From: Streptomyces noursei ATCC 11455
Lineage (GTDB): Bacteria; Actinomycetota; Actinomycetes; Streptomycetales; Streptomycetaceae
Length of the DNA: 64,000 nt
Reading direction: 5' to 3'
Assembly: GCF_001704275.1 (NCBI RefSeq)
Contig: NZ_CP011533.1
Span: 7,440,001 to 7,504,000 of the forward strand
The first letter of the stretch is position 1. The number at the start of each line of letters is the position of its first letter. A model generated the notes under the pieces. That model was given only the letters and a program-made list of their open reading frames with translations. It had not been told where the DNA came from and ran no database searches. Shown here piece by piece: positions 8,995 through 22,106 of this stretch. A program made the translations under genes and the position numbers.

Positions 8995-9429
8995 GTGTCC
9001 GGTGGAGAGGTGGCCGGGATCCTCGTGGCCGTCTTCTGGGCGATCCTCGTGTCGTTCCTCGCCCTCGTGCTGGTGAGGCTCGCACAGACCCTCAAGGCGA
9101 CCACCAAGATGGTGACCCAGGTGTCCGAACAGGCCGTTCCGCTCCTCGCCGACGCGTCCGAGACCGTTCGCTCCGCGCACACCCAGCTCGCCCGCGTCGA
9201 CGCCATCGCCGCCGACGTCCAAGAGGTCACCGCCAACGCCTCGGCGCTCTCCTCGACCGTCTCCTCCGCCTTCGGCGGGCCGCTGGTCAAGGTCGCCGCG
9301 TTCGGCTACGGCGTACGGCGCGCGATCGGCAAGAAGGGCCTGCCCGAGCCGGACCGCACCGTCGTCGTCGGCCGCACCCTGCCCGGCGCCCGCCGTGGCG
9401 GGCGCCGCTCCCGTCGCTCCAAGGACTGA
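8995..9429 (+). CDS. DUF948 family membrane-associated protein
   Basis: 144 residues with one N-terminal transmembrane helix (about residues 5-27, VAGILVAVFWAILVSFLALV). A helical region with the heptad-like pattern of DUF948 proteins follows, and then a basic C-terminal tail (RRGGRRSRRSKD). The function of the family is not known. It starts at a GTG with a weak ribosome site. The position between rpsD and alaS, next to another small protein, looks like the conserved Streptomyces arrangement. Confidence 0.82.
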   Translation: MSGGEVAGILVAVFWAILVSFLALVLVRLAQTLKATTKMVTQVSEQAVPLLADASETVRSAHTQLARVDAIAADVQEVTANASALSSTVSSAFGGPLVKVAAFGYGVRRAIGKKGLPEPDRTVVVGRTLPGARRGGRRSRRSKD

Positions 9430-9437
9430 TCACCGCG

Positions 9438-9773
9438 ATGTTCCGCCGTGCATTCTGGTTCACCACCGGCGCCGCCGCCGGGGTGTGGGCCACCAACAAG
9501 GTCCACCAGAAGCTGCGCAAGCTGCAGCCCGACAGCCTCGCCGCGCAGGCCGCGGACAAGGCCGTCGAGACCGGCCACCGGCTGCGTCAATTTGCATTGG
9601 ACGTACGGGCCGGAATGGCGGACCGTGAAGAGCAACTGCACGACGCCCTCGGGCTCGCGGAGCCCACTGAGGTGCGCGAGCTGCCCGCACCGCGCCGTGC
9701 GGTGCCTCACCTGCCCTACCGAACCACGAGAACACCCGGCCTGACCGGACCGACCGGAAATGAGGACCACTGA
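9438..9773 (+). CDS. Small DUF6167-like protein
   Basis: 111 residues. It begins [20 protein letters not shown], a short hydrophobic segment followed by helical, charged sequence with a proline-rich tail. The ATG at 9438 follows the DUF948 stop by 8 bp, and its own stop overlaps the alaS start (TGATG). The three genes are therefore probably one transcript. No function is assigned; the family name is from recall of similar Streptomyces proteins. Confidence 0.75.
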   Translation: MFRRAFWFTTGAAAGVWATNKVHQKLRKLQPDSLAAQAADKAVETGHRLRQFALDVRAGMADREEQLHDALGLAEPTEVRELPAPRRAVPHLPYRTTRTPGLTGPTGNEDH

Positions 9774-12442
9774 TGGAGTCGGCTGAAATCCGCCGCCGCT
9801 GGCTGCGCTTCTTCGAAGAGCGCGGGCACACCGTCGTGCCGTCGGCGTCGCTCATCGCGGACGACCCGACGCTGCTCCTGGTCCCGGCGGGCATGGTCCC
9901 CTTCAAGCCGTACTTCCTCGGCGAGGTCAAGCCCCCGTTCAAGACCGCCACCAGCGTCCAGAAGTGCGTCCGCACGCCGGACATCGAAGAGGTCGGCAAG
10001 ACCACCCGGCACGGCACGTTCTTCCAGATGTGCGGCAACTTCTCCTTCGGCGACTACTTCAAGGAAGGCGCCATCAAGTACGCCTGGGAGTTGCTGACGA
10101 CTCCCGTGGCGGAGGGCGGCTACGGCCTGGAGCCCGAGAAGCTCTGGATCACCGTCTACCTGGACGACGACGAGGCCGAGCGCATCTGGCACGAGGTCGT
10201 CGGGGTGCCCAAGGAGCGCATCCAGCGCCTGGGCAAGAAGGAGAACTACTGGTCCATGGGCGTCCCGGGCCCCTGCGGCCCGTGCTCGGAGATCAACTAC
10301 GACCGGGGCCCCGAGTTCGGCGTCGAGGGCGGCCCGGCCGTCAACGACGAGCGCTACGTGGAGATCTGGAACCTGGTCTTCATGCAGTACGAGCGCGGCC
10401 AGGGCCTCGGCAAGGAGGACTTCGAGATCCTCGGCGAGCTGCCGTCGAAGAACATCGACACCGGCCTCGGCCTGGAACGCCTCGCCATGATCCTGCAGGG
10501 CGTGCACAACATGTACGAGACCGACACCCTCCGCGTGGTCATCGACAAGGCCGGTGAGCTCACCGGCGTCCGCTACGGCGCCGCCGTCGACTCCGACGTC
10601 TCGCTGCGCGTGGTCGCCGACCACATGCGCACCTCCACGATGCTCATCGGCGACGGCGTCACCCCCGGCAACGAGGGCCGCGGCTACGTCCTGCGCCGCA
10701 TCATGCGCCGCGCCATCCGCAACATGCGGCTGCTCGGCGCCACCGGCCCGGTCGTCGGCGACCTGCTCGACGTGGTCATCCGGGCGATGGGGCAGCAGTA
10801 CCCGGAGCTCCTGGAGGACCGCAAGCGGATCGAGACGGTCGCCCTCGCCGAGGAGGCCGCCTTCCTCAAGACCCTCAAGGCCGGCACCAACATCCTCGAC
10901 AGCGCGGTGACCGAGACCAAGGCCGGCGGCGGCACGGTGCTCGCCGGCGACAAGGCGTTCCTGCTCCACGACACCTGGGGCTTCCCGATCGACCTCACCC
11001 TCGAAATGGCCGCCGAGCAGGGCCTGTCGGTGGACGAGGACGGCTTCCGCCGCCTGATGAAGGAGCAGCGGGAGCGCGCCAAGGCCGACGCCCAGGCCAA
11101 GAAGCACGGCCACGCCGACATGTCGGCGTACCGCGAGATCGCCGACTCCTCCGGCTCCTCGGTCTTCACCGGCTACACCGACACCGAGGGCGAGTCCACC
11201 GTCGTCGGCCTGGTGGTCAACGGCGCCTCCGCCCCGGCCGCCCACGAGGGCGACGAGGTCGAGGTCGTGCTGGACCGCACGCCGTTCTACGCCGAGGGCG
11301 GCGGCCAGCTCGCCGACACCGGCCGCATCAAGCTGGACAACGGCGCCGTCGTCGAGGTGCGCGACGTCCAGCAGCCGGTCCCCGGCGTCATCGTCCACAA
11401 GGGCGTGGTGCAGGTCGGCGAGGTGGTGCTCGGCTCCGCCGCGTACGCCGGCATCGACATCCAGCGCCGCCGGGCCATCGCCCGCGCCCACAGCGCCACC
11501 CACCTCACCCACCAGGCGCTGCGCGACGCCCTGGGCCCGACGGCCGCCCAGGCCGGTTCGGAGAACTCCCCGGGCCGCTTCCGCTTCGACTTCGGTTCGC
11601 CGACGGCGGTGCCCGGCTCGGTCCTCACCGACGTCGAGCAGAAGATCAACGACGTCCTGGCCCGTGAACTCGATGTGCACGCCGAGGTCATGAGCATGGA
11701 CGAGGCCAAGAAGCAGGGCGCCATCGCCGAGTTCGGCGAGAAGTACGGCGAGCGGGTCCGCGTCGTCACCATCGGTGACTTCTCCAAGGAGCTGTGCGGC
11801 GGTACGCACGTCCACAACACCGCCCAGCTGGGCCTGGTGAAGCTGCTCGGCGAGTCCTCCATCGGCTCCGGCGTGCGTCGTGTCGAGGCCCTGGTCGGCG
11901 TGGACGCCTACCGCTTCCTGGCCCGTGAGCACACCGTCGTCTCGCAGCTCACCGAGCTGGTCAAGGGGCGCCCGGAGGAGCTGCCGGAGAAGATCTCCGG
12001 TGTCCTGGCCAAGCTGAAGGACGCCGAGAAGGAGATCGAGAAGTACCGCGCGGAGAAGGTGCTGCAGGCCGCGGCCGGGCTGGCCGAGGGCGCCAAGGAC
12101 GTCCGCGGGGTGGCCCTGGTCGCCGCCCGGGTCCAGGACGGCACCTCCGCCGACGACCTGCGCAAGCTGGTCCTCGACGTGCGCGGCCGGATCCAGGGCG
12201 ACCGCGCCGTGGTGGTGGCCCTGTTCACCGTGGCGGGCGGCCGTCCGCTGACCGTCATCGCCACCAACGAGGCCGCCCGTGAGCGCGGCATCAAGGCCGG
12301 CGACCTGGTCCGTACCGCCGCCAAGACGCTCGGCGGTGGCGGTGGCGGCAAGCCGGACGTCGCCCAGGGCGGCGGGCAGAACGCCGCCGCGGTGCCCGAG
12401 GCCGTCGAGGCCGTCGAGCGCCTCGTGGCCGAGGCGGCCTGA
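9773..12442 (+). CDS. alaS: Alanyl-tRNA synthetase
   Basis: 889 residues, full length. The N-terminal class II catalytic domain starts [18 protein letters not shown] and includes [20 protein letters not shown]. The editing domain carries the zinc ligands [11 protein letters not shown] and [13 protein letters not shown]. The C-terminal C-Ala region ends with a glycine-rich segment ([16 protein letters not shown]). It charges tRNA-Ala and edits Ser and Gly mischarging. The start overlaps the upstream stop codon by one base. Confidence 0.97.
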   Translation: MESAEIRRRWLRFFEERGHTVVPSASLIADDPTLLLVPAGMVPFKPYFLGEVKPPFKTATSVQKCVRTPDIEEVGKTTRHGTFFQMCGNFSFGDYFKEGAIKYAWELLTTPVAEGGYGLEPEKLWITVYLDDDEAERIWHEVVGVPKERIQRLGKKENYWSMGVPGPCGPCSEINYDRGPEFGVEGGPAVNDERYVEIWNLVFMQYERGQGLGKEDFEILGELPSKNIDTGLGLERLAMILQGVHNMYETDTLRVVIDKAGELTGVRYGAAVDSDVSLRVVADHMRTSTMLIGDGVTPGNEGRGYVLRRIMRRAIRNMRLLGATGPVVGDLLDVVIRAMGQQYPELLEDRKRIETVALAEEAAFLKTLKAGTNILDSAVTETKAGGGTVLAGDKAFLLHDTWGFPIDLTLEMAAEQGLSVDEDGFRRLMKEQRERAKADAQAKKHGHADMSAYREIADSSGSSVFTGYTDTEGESTVVGLVVNGASAPAAHEGDEVEVVLDRTPFYAEGGGQLADTGRIKLDNGAVVEVRDVQQPVPGVIVHKGVVQVGEVVLGSAAYAGIDIQRRRAIARAHSATHLTHQALRDALGPTAAQAGSENSPGRFRFDFGSPTAVPGSVLTDVEQKINDVLARELDVHAEVMSMDEAKKQGAIAEFGEKYGERVRVVTIGDFSKELCGGTHVHNTAQLGLVKLLGESSIGSGVRRVEALVGVDAYRFLAREHTVVSQLTELVKGRPEELPEKISGVLAKLKDAEKEIEKYRAEKVLQAAAGLAEGAKDVRGVALVAARVQDGTSADDLRKLVLDVRGRIQGDRAVVVALFTVAGGRPLTVIATNEAARERGIKAGDLVRTAAKTLGGGGGGKPDVAQGGGQNAAAVPEAVEAVERLVAEAA

Positions 12443-12447
12443 CGGCC

Positions 12448-12921
12448 GTGAGTGAGATGCGACGCGGCCGCCGCATCGCCGTGGATGTCGGGGACGCCCG
12501 GATCGGGGTCGCCTCGTGCGACCCCGACGGGGTCCTCGCCACCCCCGTCGAGACCGTGCCGGGGCGGGACGTCCCGGCGGCGCACCGGCGGCTCAAGGCG
12601 ATCGTCGAGGAGTACGAGCCGCTCGAAGTCGTGGTCGGCCTGCCCCGCTCCCTCAGTGGGGGAGAGGGGCCGGCCGCGGCCAAGGTCCGGGCCTTCGCCC
12701 AGGAACTCGCCGGGAACATCGCCCCCGTCGGGGTCCGGTTGGTCGACGAGCGGATGTCGACGGTCACCGCGACCCACGGGCTGCGGGCCTCCGGCGTCCG
12801 CAGCAAGAAGGGCCGCTCGGTGGTCGACCAGGCCGCCGCGGTGGTCATCCTCCAGAGCGCGTTGGAGACCGAACGGACCTCCGGGCGGCCGCCCGGGGAG
12901 CCCGTCGAAGTGGTCATCTGA
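12448..12921 (+). CDS. ruvX: Putative Holliday junction resolvase / pre-16S rRNA nuclease YqgF
   Basis: 157 residues with an RNase H-like fold. The first catalytic Asp lies in AVDVGDARIGVA (D13), the second acidic residue in VDERMSTVTA (about 100) and the third in SVVDQAAAVVIL (about 128). The family has been linked both to Holliday junction cleavage and to 16S rRNA 5'-end processing. The GTG start is 5 bp after alaS, so translation is probably coupled. Confidence 0.92.
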   Translation: MSEMRRGRRIAVDVGDARIGVASCDPDGVLATPVETVPGRDVPAAHRRLKAIVEEYEPLEVVVGLPRSLSGGEGPAAAKVRAFAQELAGNIAPVGVRLVDERMSTVTATHGLRASGVRSKKGRSVVDQAAAVVILQSALETERTSGRPPGEPVEVVI

Positions 12922-13047
12922 TCGCGGTACGGTAACGTTCCGCGCGTTGTGGCGGCGGTTCGAACAGCCGCGCGTGCAAGTAGAGGCGGAACGGTACGTC
13001 AGGCGCTGCCCGGATGGAGCGCCCCGCCTCGCGGCTCTAGGGGATCG

Positions 13048-14922
13048 ATGACCGAGTATGGCCGGGGCTACGGCTCCGAACCGTGGCATCCCGACGACCC
13101 GCTCTACGGAGACCGGGGTCCGTACGGAAGCCAGGACCAGCAGCCGCAGTGGGCCGGACAGCAGCCCGCCGGGTATCCCCACCAGCAGTACCCCCACGAG
13201 CAGCACCCGCAGCACCCGCACCCGCAGCACCAGCAGCAGCACCCCCAGCAGTACCCGGCGGGCCACGGCGGCTGGGACGGCACCCAGCAGCCGGGAGGCC
13301 AGGGGTCGTACGACCCGTACGACCCCTACGGGCAGCACCCGCAGCCCGATCCGTACCTCCAGCCGGGCCAGGACTACCGGGCCCCCCAGCACACCGGCCA
13401 GCACTACGCGGGCCAGGAGTACGCGGGCCAGGAGTACTACGCCGGCCAGGACGGCTACCCGCTCGACGGGACCCAGCAGATTCCCGCCCAGCCGCCGGCC
13501 CCGCAGCACGGGATGCCGGAGCAGGCCCCGGCGGACCCGCACCGACAGCCTTACGGACAGGCCCCGCACCCGCAGCGGCCGGCCGACTACCCGCCGGACC
13601 CCGGACCGCAGCAGCACCCGCAGGCCGGCCCGCACCACGACGAGCCGGGCGCCGGCGACGACTGGCGGGCGGCACCGGACGCCGACGGACTGGAGCCGCG
13701 CGCCCCGGAGCGGGACCACCCGTTCTTCGCCGACGACCCGGACGCCGAGGACGAGGGCTACGACGACGAGGACGACCGGCAGTCCGGCCGCGACCGCCGG
13801 GGCCGGAAGAACAAGAACAAGAAGAACAAGCGGCGCAGCGGTACCGCCTGCCTGGTCGTGACCCTCGCCCTGGCCGGAGTCGTCGGCGGCGTCGGCTACT
13901 TCGGCTACGACTTCTTCATGCGCCACTTCGGCTCGTCCCCCGACTACGAGGGCGAGGGCACTGGTGAGGTGCAGGTGCAGATCCCGGACGGGGTGCTGCT
14001 CTCCGAGATGGGCACGATCCTCGCCCGCGACGGCGTGATCAAGAGCGCCGGCGCGTTCACCGAGGCCGCCGGCGACAACAAGAAGGCGCAGAGCCTTCAG
14101 CCCGGGACGTACACGCTGCGCAAGCAGATGTCGGCGGCGGCCGCCATCGACCTCATGCTGGATCCCAAGAGCCGCAACGGTCTGACGATCCGGGAGGGCC
14201 TGCGCTCCAGCGCGGTCTACGAGCTGATCGACAAGAAGCTCAAGCTCAAGACGGGTACCACCAAGGAGATCGCGCACAGCCAGGCCAAGAACCTCGGCCT
14301 GCCGTCCTGGGCCGACGACTCCCCGAAGATCAAGGACCCGCTGGAGGGCTTCCTCTACCCCTCGACCTACAGCGTCGGCGATCACGCCAAACCCGCGGAC
14401 GTGCTCCGGCAGATGATCTCGCGGGCCAACCAGGAATACCAGAAGTACGATCTCGAAACGAACGCCAAGAAATTCCATCTGGATTCTCCGCTCCAGCTCA
14501 TCACCGTCGCCAGCCTCACCCAGGCCGAGGGCATGACGCACGATGACTTCCGGAAGATGGCGGCCGTCGTCTACAACCGGCTGGCCCCGACGAACACGGC
14601 CACGAACCAGAAGCTGGAATTCGACTCGACGTTCAACTACCTCAAGAACCAGAGCAAGATCAATATCGGTACGAAGGAGATCCGGAACTTCGACGACCCC
14701 TACAACACGTACTTCTACCGGGGGTTGCCGCCCGGTCCGATCGGAAACCCCGGCGCCGACGCACTGAAGGCGACGATCAATCCGGACGATTCCGAGAAGT
14801 GGCTCTACTTCATCTCGGTGGACGGCAAGAAGACGGACTTCACCACCAACTACGCCGACCACTCGAAGCTCGTCCAGGAATTCAACAAGCGGCAGCAAGA
14901 ACAGAAGCAGAACGGAAACTGA
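13048..14922 (+). CDS. mltG: Endolytic murein transglycosylase with long disordered N-terminal tail
   Basis: 624 residues. The first ~260 are cytoplasmic and disordered, very rich in Gln, His, Pro and Tyr, with repeats such as AGQEYAGQEYYAGQ and QHPQHPHPQHQQQHPQQ, followed by an acidic block and a Lys/Arg/Asn patch. One transmembrane helix follows (about 264-286), then the extracellular YceG/MltG domain (about 310-620). The catalytic Glu is E494 in SLTQAEGMTHDDF, with the family segments AAVVYNRL and YNTYFYRGLPPGPIGNPG. MltG cleaves nascent glycan strands and sets their length. The ATG at 13048 is preceded by TAGGGG. Confidence 0.95.
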   Translation: MTEYGRGYGSEPWHPDDPLYGDRGPYGSQDQQPQWAGQQPAGYPHQQYPHEQHPQHPHPQHQQQHPQQYPAGHGGWDGTQQPGGQGSYDPYDPYGQHPQPDPYLQPGQDYRAPQHTGQHYAGQEYAGQEYYAGQDGYPLDGTQQIPAQPPAPQHGMPEQAPADPHRQPYGQAPHPQRPADYPPDPGPQQHPQAGPHHDEPGAGDDWRAAPDADGLEPRAPERDHPFFADDPDAEDEGYDDEDDRQSGRDRRGRKNKNKKNKRRSGTACLVVTLALAGVVGGVGYFGYDFFMRHFGSSPDYEGEGTGEVQVQIPDGVLLSEMGTILARDGVIKSAGAFTEAAGDNKKAQSLQPGTYTLRKQMSAAAAIDLMLDPKSRNGLTIREGLRSSAVYELIDKKLKLKTGTTKEIAHSQAKNLGLPSWADDSPKIKDPLEGFLYPSTYSVGDHAKPADVLRQMISRANQEYQKYDLETNAKKFHLDSPLQLITVASLTQAEGMTHDDFRKMAAVVYNRLAPTNTATNQKLEFDSTFNYLKNQSKINIGTKEIRNFDDPYNTYFYRGLPPGPIGNPGADALKATINPDDSEKWLYFISVDGKKTDFTTNYADHSKLVQEFNKRQQEQKQNGN

Positions 14923-14932
14923 AGGCCGACCG

Positions 14933-15769
14933 GTGTCCCACAGCCCCGAGCACAAGAAGGCGGCGGTCCTCGGATCGCCCATCGCGCACTCCCTCTCGCC
15001 GGTGCTGCACCGCGCCGCCTACGACGAACTCGGTCTGACCGGCTGGGAGTACGGCCGGTACGAGGTCGACGAGGCGGCCCTGCCCGCGTTCCTGGAGAAG
15101 CTCGGCCCCCAGTGGGCGGGCCTGTCGCTGACCATGCCGCTCAAGCGCGCGGTGATCCCGCTGCTGGACGAGATCAGCCCCACCGCGGCCTCCGTGGAGG
15201 CGGTCAACACCGTCGTGTTCACCCCCGACGGGCGCCGGCGCGGCGACAACACCGACATCCCCGGCATGCTCGCCGCGCTGCGCGAACGCGGCGTCCAGCA
15301 GGTCGAGCGGGCCGCCGTGCTCGGCGCCGGCGCCACCGCCTCCTCGGCGCTGGCCGCGCTCGCCCGGATCTGCACCGGCGAGGTCACCGCGTACGTCCGC
15401 AGCGCGGCGCGCGCCGACGAGATGCGCGGCTGGGGCGAGCGGCTGGGGGTCCCGGTCCGCACCGCCCCCTGGGACGACGCCGCCGCGGCCTTCGAGGCAC
15501 CGCTGGTCGTCGCGACCACCCCGGCGGGCAGCACCGACCCGCTCGCCGCCGCCGTCCCCGACCGGCCGGGCACCCTCTTCGACGTGCTCTACGAGCCCTG
15601 GCCGACCGCGCTGGCCGCCGCCTGGGCCGACCGCGGCGGCGCCGTCGTCGGCGGCCTGGACCTCCTGGTCCACCAGGCCGTCCTCCAGGTCGAGCAGATG
15701 ACCGGCCGGGCGCCGGCGCCGCTCGCCGCGATGCGCCGGGCCGGCGAGTCGGCGCTCGCGGCCCGCTGA
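14933..15769 (+). CDS. aroE: Shikimate dehydrogenase
   Basis: 278 residues. The substrate-binding motif SPIAHSLSPVLH lies near residues 14-25, the conserved Lys in LTMPLKRAV, the NTV motif in EAVNTVVF, and the NADP-binding loop in VLGAGATASSALAAL. It reduces 3-dehydroshikimate to shikimate. The GTG start is 10 bp after mltG. It is separated from aroC by 115 bp. Confidence 0.95.
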   Translation: MSHSPEHKKAAVLGSPIAHSLSPVLHRAAYDELGLTGWEYGRYEVDEAALPAFLEKLGPQWAGLSLTMPLKRAVIPLLDEISPTAASVEAVNTVVFTPDGRRRGDNTDIPGMLAALRERGVQQVERAAVLGAGATASSALAALARICTGEVTAYVRSAARADEMRGWGERLGVPVRTAPWDDAAAAFEAPLVVATTPAGSTDPLAAAVPDRPGTLFDVLYEPWPTALAAAWADRGGAVVGGLDLLVHQAVLQVEQMTGRAPAPLAAMRRAGESALAAR

Positions 15770-15884
15770 CCGCCTCGCTTCGGTCCGCACCCTGGACGGC
15801 GCGCCACGCGACCGGTGCGACGTGGGAGGATCGGAGGAGACCGTACGCGGATGAGCAGCATATGAGCAGTACTGAGGAGCACCG

Positions 15885-19145
<3,261 letters not shown>

Positions 19146-19374
19146 CCGGCGCGTCGGCCACACACCCGTCCCCCCGGCCGTTCATTCGACGGACGCCGGG
19201 GGTAGGGACACCTTCCGGCAGCCGCCGGGGGAGTACGGTTCACCGCAGCGCCACCCGGCGGTGGGACGGCAACGACCCGTACCCGCCCCGCAGTTGTCGT
19301 CACGGCGCACCGGGCCACCCCGCCCGGTGCGCCGCCCCGCACCACGTCGACCGCACGAGACGGAGAGCCACCGG

Positions 19375-20289
19375 ATGCAGTACGCAGTGGGGGCTCCGCT
19401 GCCACCGCCCCGCGGCCCGCTTCACACCCAAGGCGCCGGCATGAGCATGAACTGGACGCCGCACCCCGGCCAGCCCCACCCGCCCGGCGCGCCGCACGCC
19501 CCCGCGGTCCCGCCGCCCCCTCCCGCGCCGCCGGCGCCCGCCGCCCCGGGCCAGGGCGGCTGGCCCGCCCCCGCACCCCACCAGGCCCCGCCCGCCGCGC
19601 CGCACCCGAACCCGCCCGCCGCGCCGCACCCGAACCCGCCCGCCCAGCACAGCGGGGACATCACCGGCCACGTCCAGCTGCCCCCCGGCGCCCTCGTCCC
19701 GGTGCCCAGCAACGCCACCCCGGACGCCGCGCACGCCGCCGTCGCGGTGCTGCTGATCGGCCCGGCCGGCGCCGGCAAGACCAGCGTCGCCCGGCACTGG
19801 GCCGACACCCGGCGGGTGCCGACCGCGCACATCAGCCTGGACGACGTCCGGGAATGGGTCCGGGCCGGTTTCGCGGACCCGCAGTCCGGCTGGAACGACA
19901 ACTCCGAGGCGCAGTACCGGCTCGCCCGCCGCACCTGCGGCTTCGCCGCCCGCAACTTCCTCGCCAACGGCATCTCCTGCATCCTCGACGACGCGGTCTT
20001 TCCGGACCGCCCGGTGGTCGGCCTCGGCGGCTGGAAACGCCACGTCGGCCCCGGCCTGCTGCCGATCGTGCTGCTCCCGGGCCTGGAGGTCGTCCTGGAG
20101 CGCAACGCCCGACGCTCCGGCAACCGCCGCCTCTCCGACGAGGAAGTGGCCCGGATCCACGGCCGGATGGCCGGCTGGTACGGCTCCGGTCTGCCGATCG
20201 TCGACAACTCCCAGCACGACGTCGCCACCACCGTGCGGGCCCTCGACGAGGTCGTCGCCCGCAGCCTCGCCAGCCCGCCCAGCTGGTAG
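19375..20289 (+). CDS. P-loop ATP-binding protein with proline-rich N-terminus
   Basis: 304 residues. The first ~110 are extremely Pro/Ala/His-rich and include a duplicated PAAPHPNP unit encoded by a ~24-bp tandem repeat near 19590-19637. The C-terminal part is a small P-loop kinase-like (AAA_33/zeta-toxin-like) domain: Walker A GPAGAGKTS at 129-137, then SLDDVREWVRAG and a late ERNARRSGNRRLSDEEV helical lid. The ATG at 19375 has GGAGAG upstream. No substrate is known. It sits 229 bp after aroQ and just before the M24 gene and efp. Confidence 0.78.
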   Translation: MQYAVGAPLPPPRGPLHTQGAGMSMNWTPHPGQPHPPGAPHAPAVPPPPPAPPAPAAPGQGGWPAPAPHQAPPAAPHPNPPAAPHPNPPAQHSGDITGHVQLPPGALVPVPSNATPDAAHAAVAVLLIGPAGAGKTSVARHWADTRRVPTAHISLDDVREWVRAGFADPQSGWNDNSEAQYRLARRTCGFAARNFLANGISCILDDAVFPDRPVVGLGGWKRHVGPGLLPIVLLPGLEVVLERNARRSGNRRLSDEEVARIHGRMAGWYGSGLPIVDNSQHDVATTVRALDEVVARSLASPPSW

Positions 20290-20355
20290 CCGGTCCCGTC
20301 CCCCGGGCGGCCGTCTCGAACGGCCGCCCGGGGAGACCGGTCGTACGCTGGCGAT

Positions 20356-21471
20356 ATGTCCGAGTTGTACGCAGTCCGACGCGCGCAGCTGCGCGACCGC
20401 TGCGCCGCAACCGGGAGTACCGCCGCCCTGATCTCCCGCCCCGCCAACGTCCGCTACCTCACCGGCTGCACCCCACCCGGCGCCGCCCTGCTGCTCGGCC
20501 CCGGCGGCCCCGGCGGCGATGTGCTGGTCTGCTGCCGTCCGCTGACCGGCGACCCCACCGAGGGGCGGCCCGCCGACGACGTGCGGGTCACGGTGCTGCC
20601 CGCCCGCGACACCGACCCCGTCGTGGCCGCCGCCGGCCTGGCCGCCAAGGCGGGCGCGGAGGTCCTGGCCGTCGAGGAGCACCACCTCACCGTCACCCGC
20701 CACCGGGCGCTGTCCCAGGTCGCCCCACGGATGCGGCTCGCCGACCTGGCCTGCGCCGTCGAGGCGCAGCGGCTGGTGAAGGACGACGACGAGATCGCCT
20801 GCCTGCGGATCGCCGCCGAGATCAGCGACCAGGCGCTGGGCGAACTCCTGGAGTCGATCCTGGTCGGCCGCACCGAGCGGCACCTCGCGCTCGAACTGGA
20901 GCGCCGCCTGGTCGACCACGGCGCGGACGGCCCGGCCTTCTCCACCTCCGTCGCCACCGGCCCGAACTCCGGGCGTGCCGGGCACCTGCCCACCGACCGG
21001 CGCGTCGAGGAGGGCGATTTCCTGACCGTCGGGCTGGGCGCGAACTACCGCGGCTACCGCTGCGAGATCGGCCGGACCTTCGTCATCGGCACCACCCCGG
21101 CGGACTGGCAGATCGAGCTGTACGACCTGGTCTTCGCCGCCCAGAAGGCCGGTCGGGAGGCGCTGGCACCGGGCGTGGAGTGCCACGAGGTGGACCGGGT
21201 GACCCGTCATATCCTGGAGACGGCGGGCCACGGCGACGGCCTCGGACCGTGGACCGGGCATGGTGTCGGACTCGAAATCGACGAGGACCCTCAGTTGTCA
21301 CCCGGCGCCATGGGTAAACTGGACGCTTGCGTGCCGGTCACCGTCGAGCCAGGGGTCCACATCCCGGGCCGTGGGGGTGTCCGGATCGACGACACCCTCG
21401 TCGTCCGCCCCGAGGCGGACGGCGGACCCGAGCTACTCACGATCACGACCAAGGAGCTGCTCGCCCTGTGA
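20356..21471 (+). CDS. M24-fold (Xaa-Pro aminopeptidase-like) protein with altered metal site
   Basis: 371 residues: creatinase-type N-terminal domain (about 1-130) and pita-bread C-terminal domain. The His (H302, WTGHGVGLEI) and one Glu (E331, VTVEPGV) of the dinuclear metal site are kept. The two usual Asp ligands are Gly226 (TVGLGANY) and Glu237 (RCEIGRTF), and the last Glu is Asp345 (VRIDDTL). Three of five ligands are therefore changed, so classical two-metal aminopeptidase activity is doubtful. It lies upstream of efp, a position shared by pepQ-like genes in other bacteria. The ATG start has no strong ribosome site. Confidence 0.85.
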   Translation: MSELYAVRRAQLRDRCAATGSTAALISRPANVRYLTGCTPPGAALLLGPGGPGGDVLVCCRPLTGDPTEGRPADDVRVTVLPARDTDPVVAAAGLAAKAGAEVLAVEEHHLTVTRHRALSQVAPRMRLADLACAVEAQRLVKDDDEIACLRIAAEISDQALGELLESILVGRTERHLALELERRLVDHGADGPAFSTSVATGPNSGRAGHLPTDRRVEEGDFLTVGLGANYRGYRCEIGRTFVIGTTPADWQIELYDLVFAAQKAGREALAPGVECHEVDRVTRHILETAGHGDGLGPWTGHGVGLEIDEDPQLSPGAMGKLDACVPVTVEPGVHIPGRGGVRIDDTLVVRPEADGGPELLTITTKELLAL

Positions 21472-21537
21472 GCCACCGGGCTCGCTGCGGGCGGTTCCTC
21501 GGTATCCACCACCTGTAGTCCAGGAGATTCCGCAACC

Positions 21538-22104
21538 GTGGCTTCCACGAACGACCTCAAGAACGGCATGGTGCTCAAGCTCGAAGGCGGCCAGCTCTGG
21601 TCCGTCGTCGAGTTCCAGCACGTCAAGCCCGGTAAGGGCCCGGCCTTCGTCCGTACCAAGCTCAAGCACGTGCTCTCCGGCAAGGTGGTGGACAAGACCT
21701 TCAACGCCGGCACCAAGGTCGAGACGGCGACCGTCGACAAGCGCGGCATGCAGTTCTCGTACATGGACGGCGACTACTTCGTCTTCATGGACATGGACAC
21801 CTACGACCAGCTGCACATCGACCGCAAGACCGTCGGTGACGCCGCCAACTTCCTGCTCGAGGGCTTCGAGGCCGTCGTCGCGCAGAACGAGGGCCAGGTT
21901 CTCTACGTCGAGCTGCCGGCCGCCGTCGAGCTGCTCATCAAGGAGACCGAGCCGGGCCTCCAGGGCGACCGCTCCACCGGTGGCACCAAGCCCGCCACGC
22001 TGGAGACCGGCTACGAGATCCAGGTCCCGCTCTTCATCACCACCGGTGAGAAGATCAAGGTCGACACCCGTACCGGCGACTACCTCGGCCGGGTGAACAG
22101 CTAA
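21538..22104 (+). CDS. efp: Translation elongation factor P
   Basis: 188 residues, three-domain EF-P. The tip loop of domain I reads KPGKGPAF with Lys33 at the usual modification position. The C-terminal domain ends [18 protein letters not shown] relieves ribosome stalling at consecutive prolines, which is relevant to the proline-rich proteins nearby. The start is the GTG at 21538 with AGGAG ~9 bp upstream. Two bases separate it from nusB. Confidence 0.97.
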   Translation: MASTNDLKNGMVLKLEGGQLWSVVEFQHVKPGKGPAFVRTKLKHVLSGKVVDKTFNAGTKVETATVDKRGMQFSYMDGDYFVFMDMDTYDQLHIDRKTVGDAANFLLEGFEAVVAQNEGQVLYVELPAAVELLIKETEPGLQGDRSTGGTKPATLETGYEIQVPLFITTGEKIKVDTRTGDYLGRVNS

Positions 22105-22106
22105 CC

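Noticed and set aside
8667..9290. Minus-strand open frame across the rpsD-DUF948 gap
   Set aside because: No ribosome site or domain, and most of it is antisense to the DUF948 gene.
12642..12668. Palindromic insertion within ruvX
   Set aside because: The C-run/G-run palindrome encodes LPRSLSGGEG, which fits the normal family sequence at this position, so there is no insertion.
12949..12990. tRNA-like sequence GCGGTTCGAACAGCCGC
   Set aside because: It has a T-arm-like hexamer but no acceptor, D or anticodon arms; it is the leader of mltG.
11908..14982. Long minus-strand open frame opposite alaS, ruvX and mltG
   Set aside because: Shadow of strongly GC3-biased plus-strand genes; it spans three unrelated genes and is Val/Arg/Leu-rich without domains.
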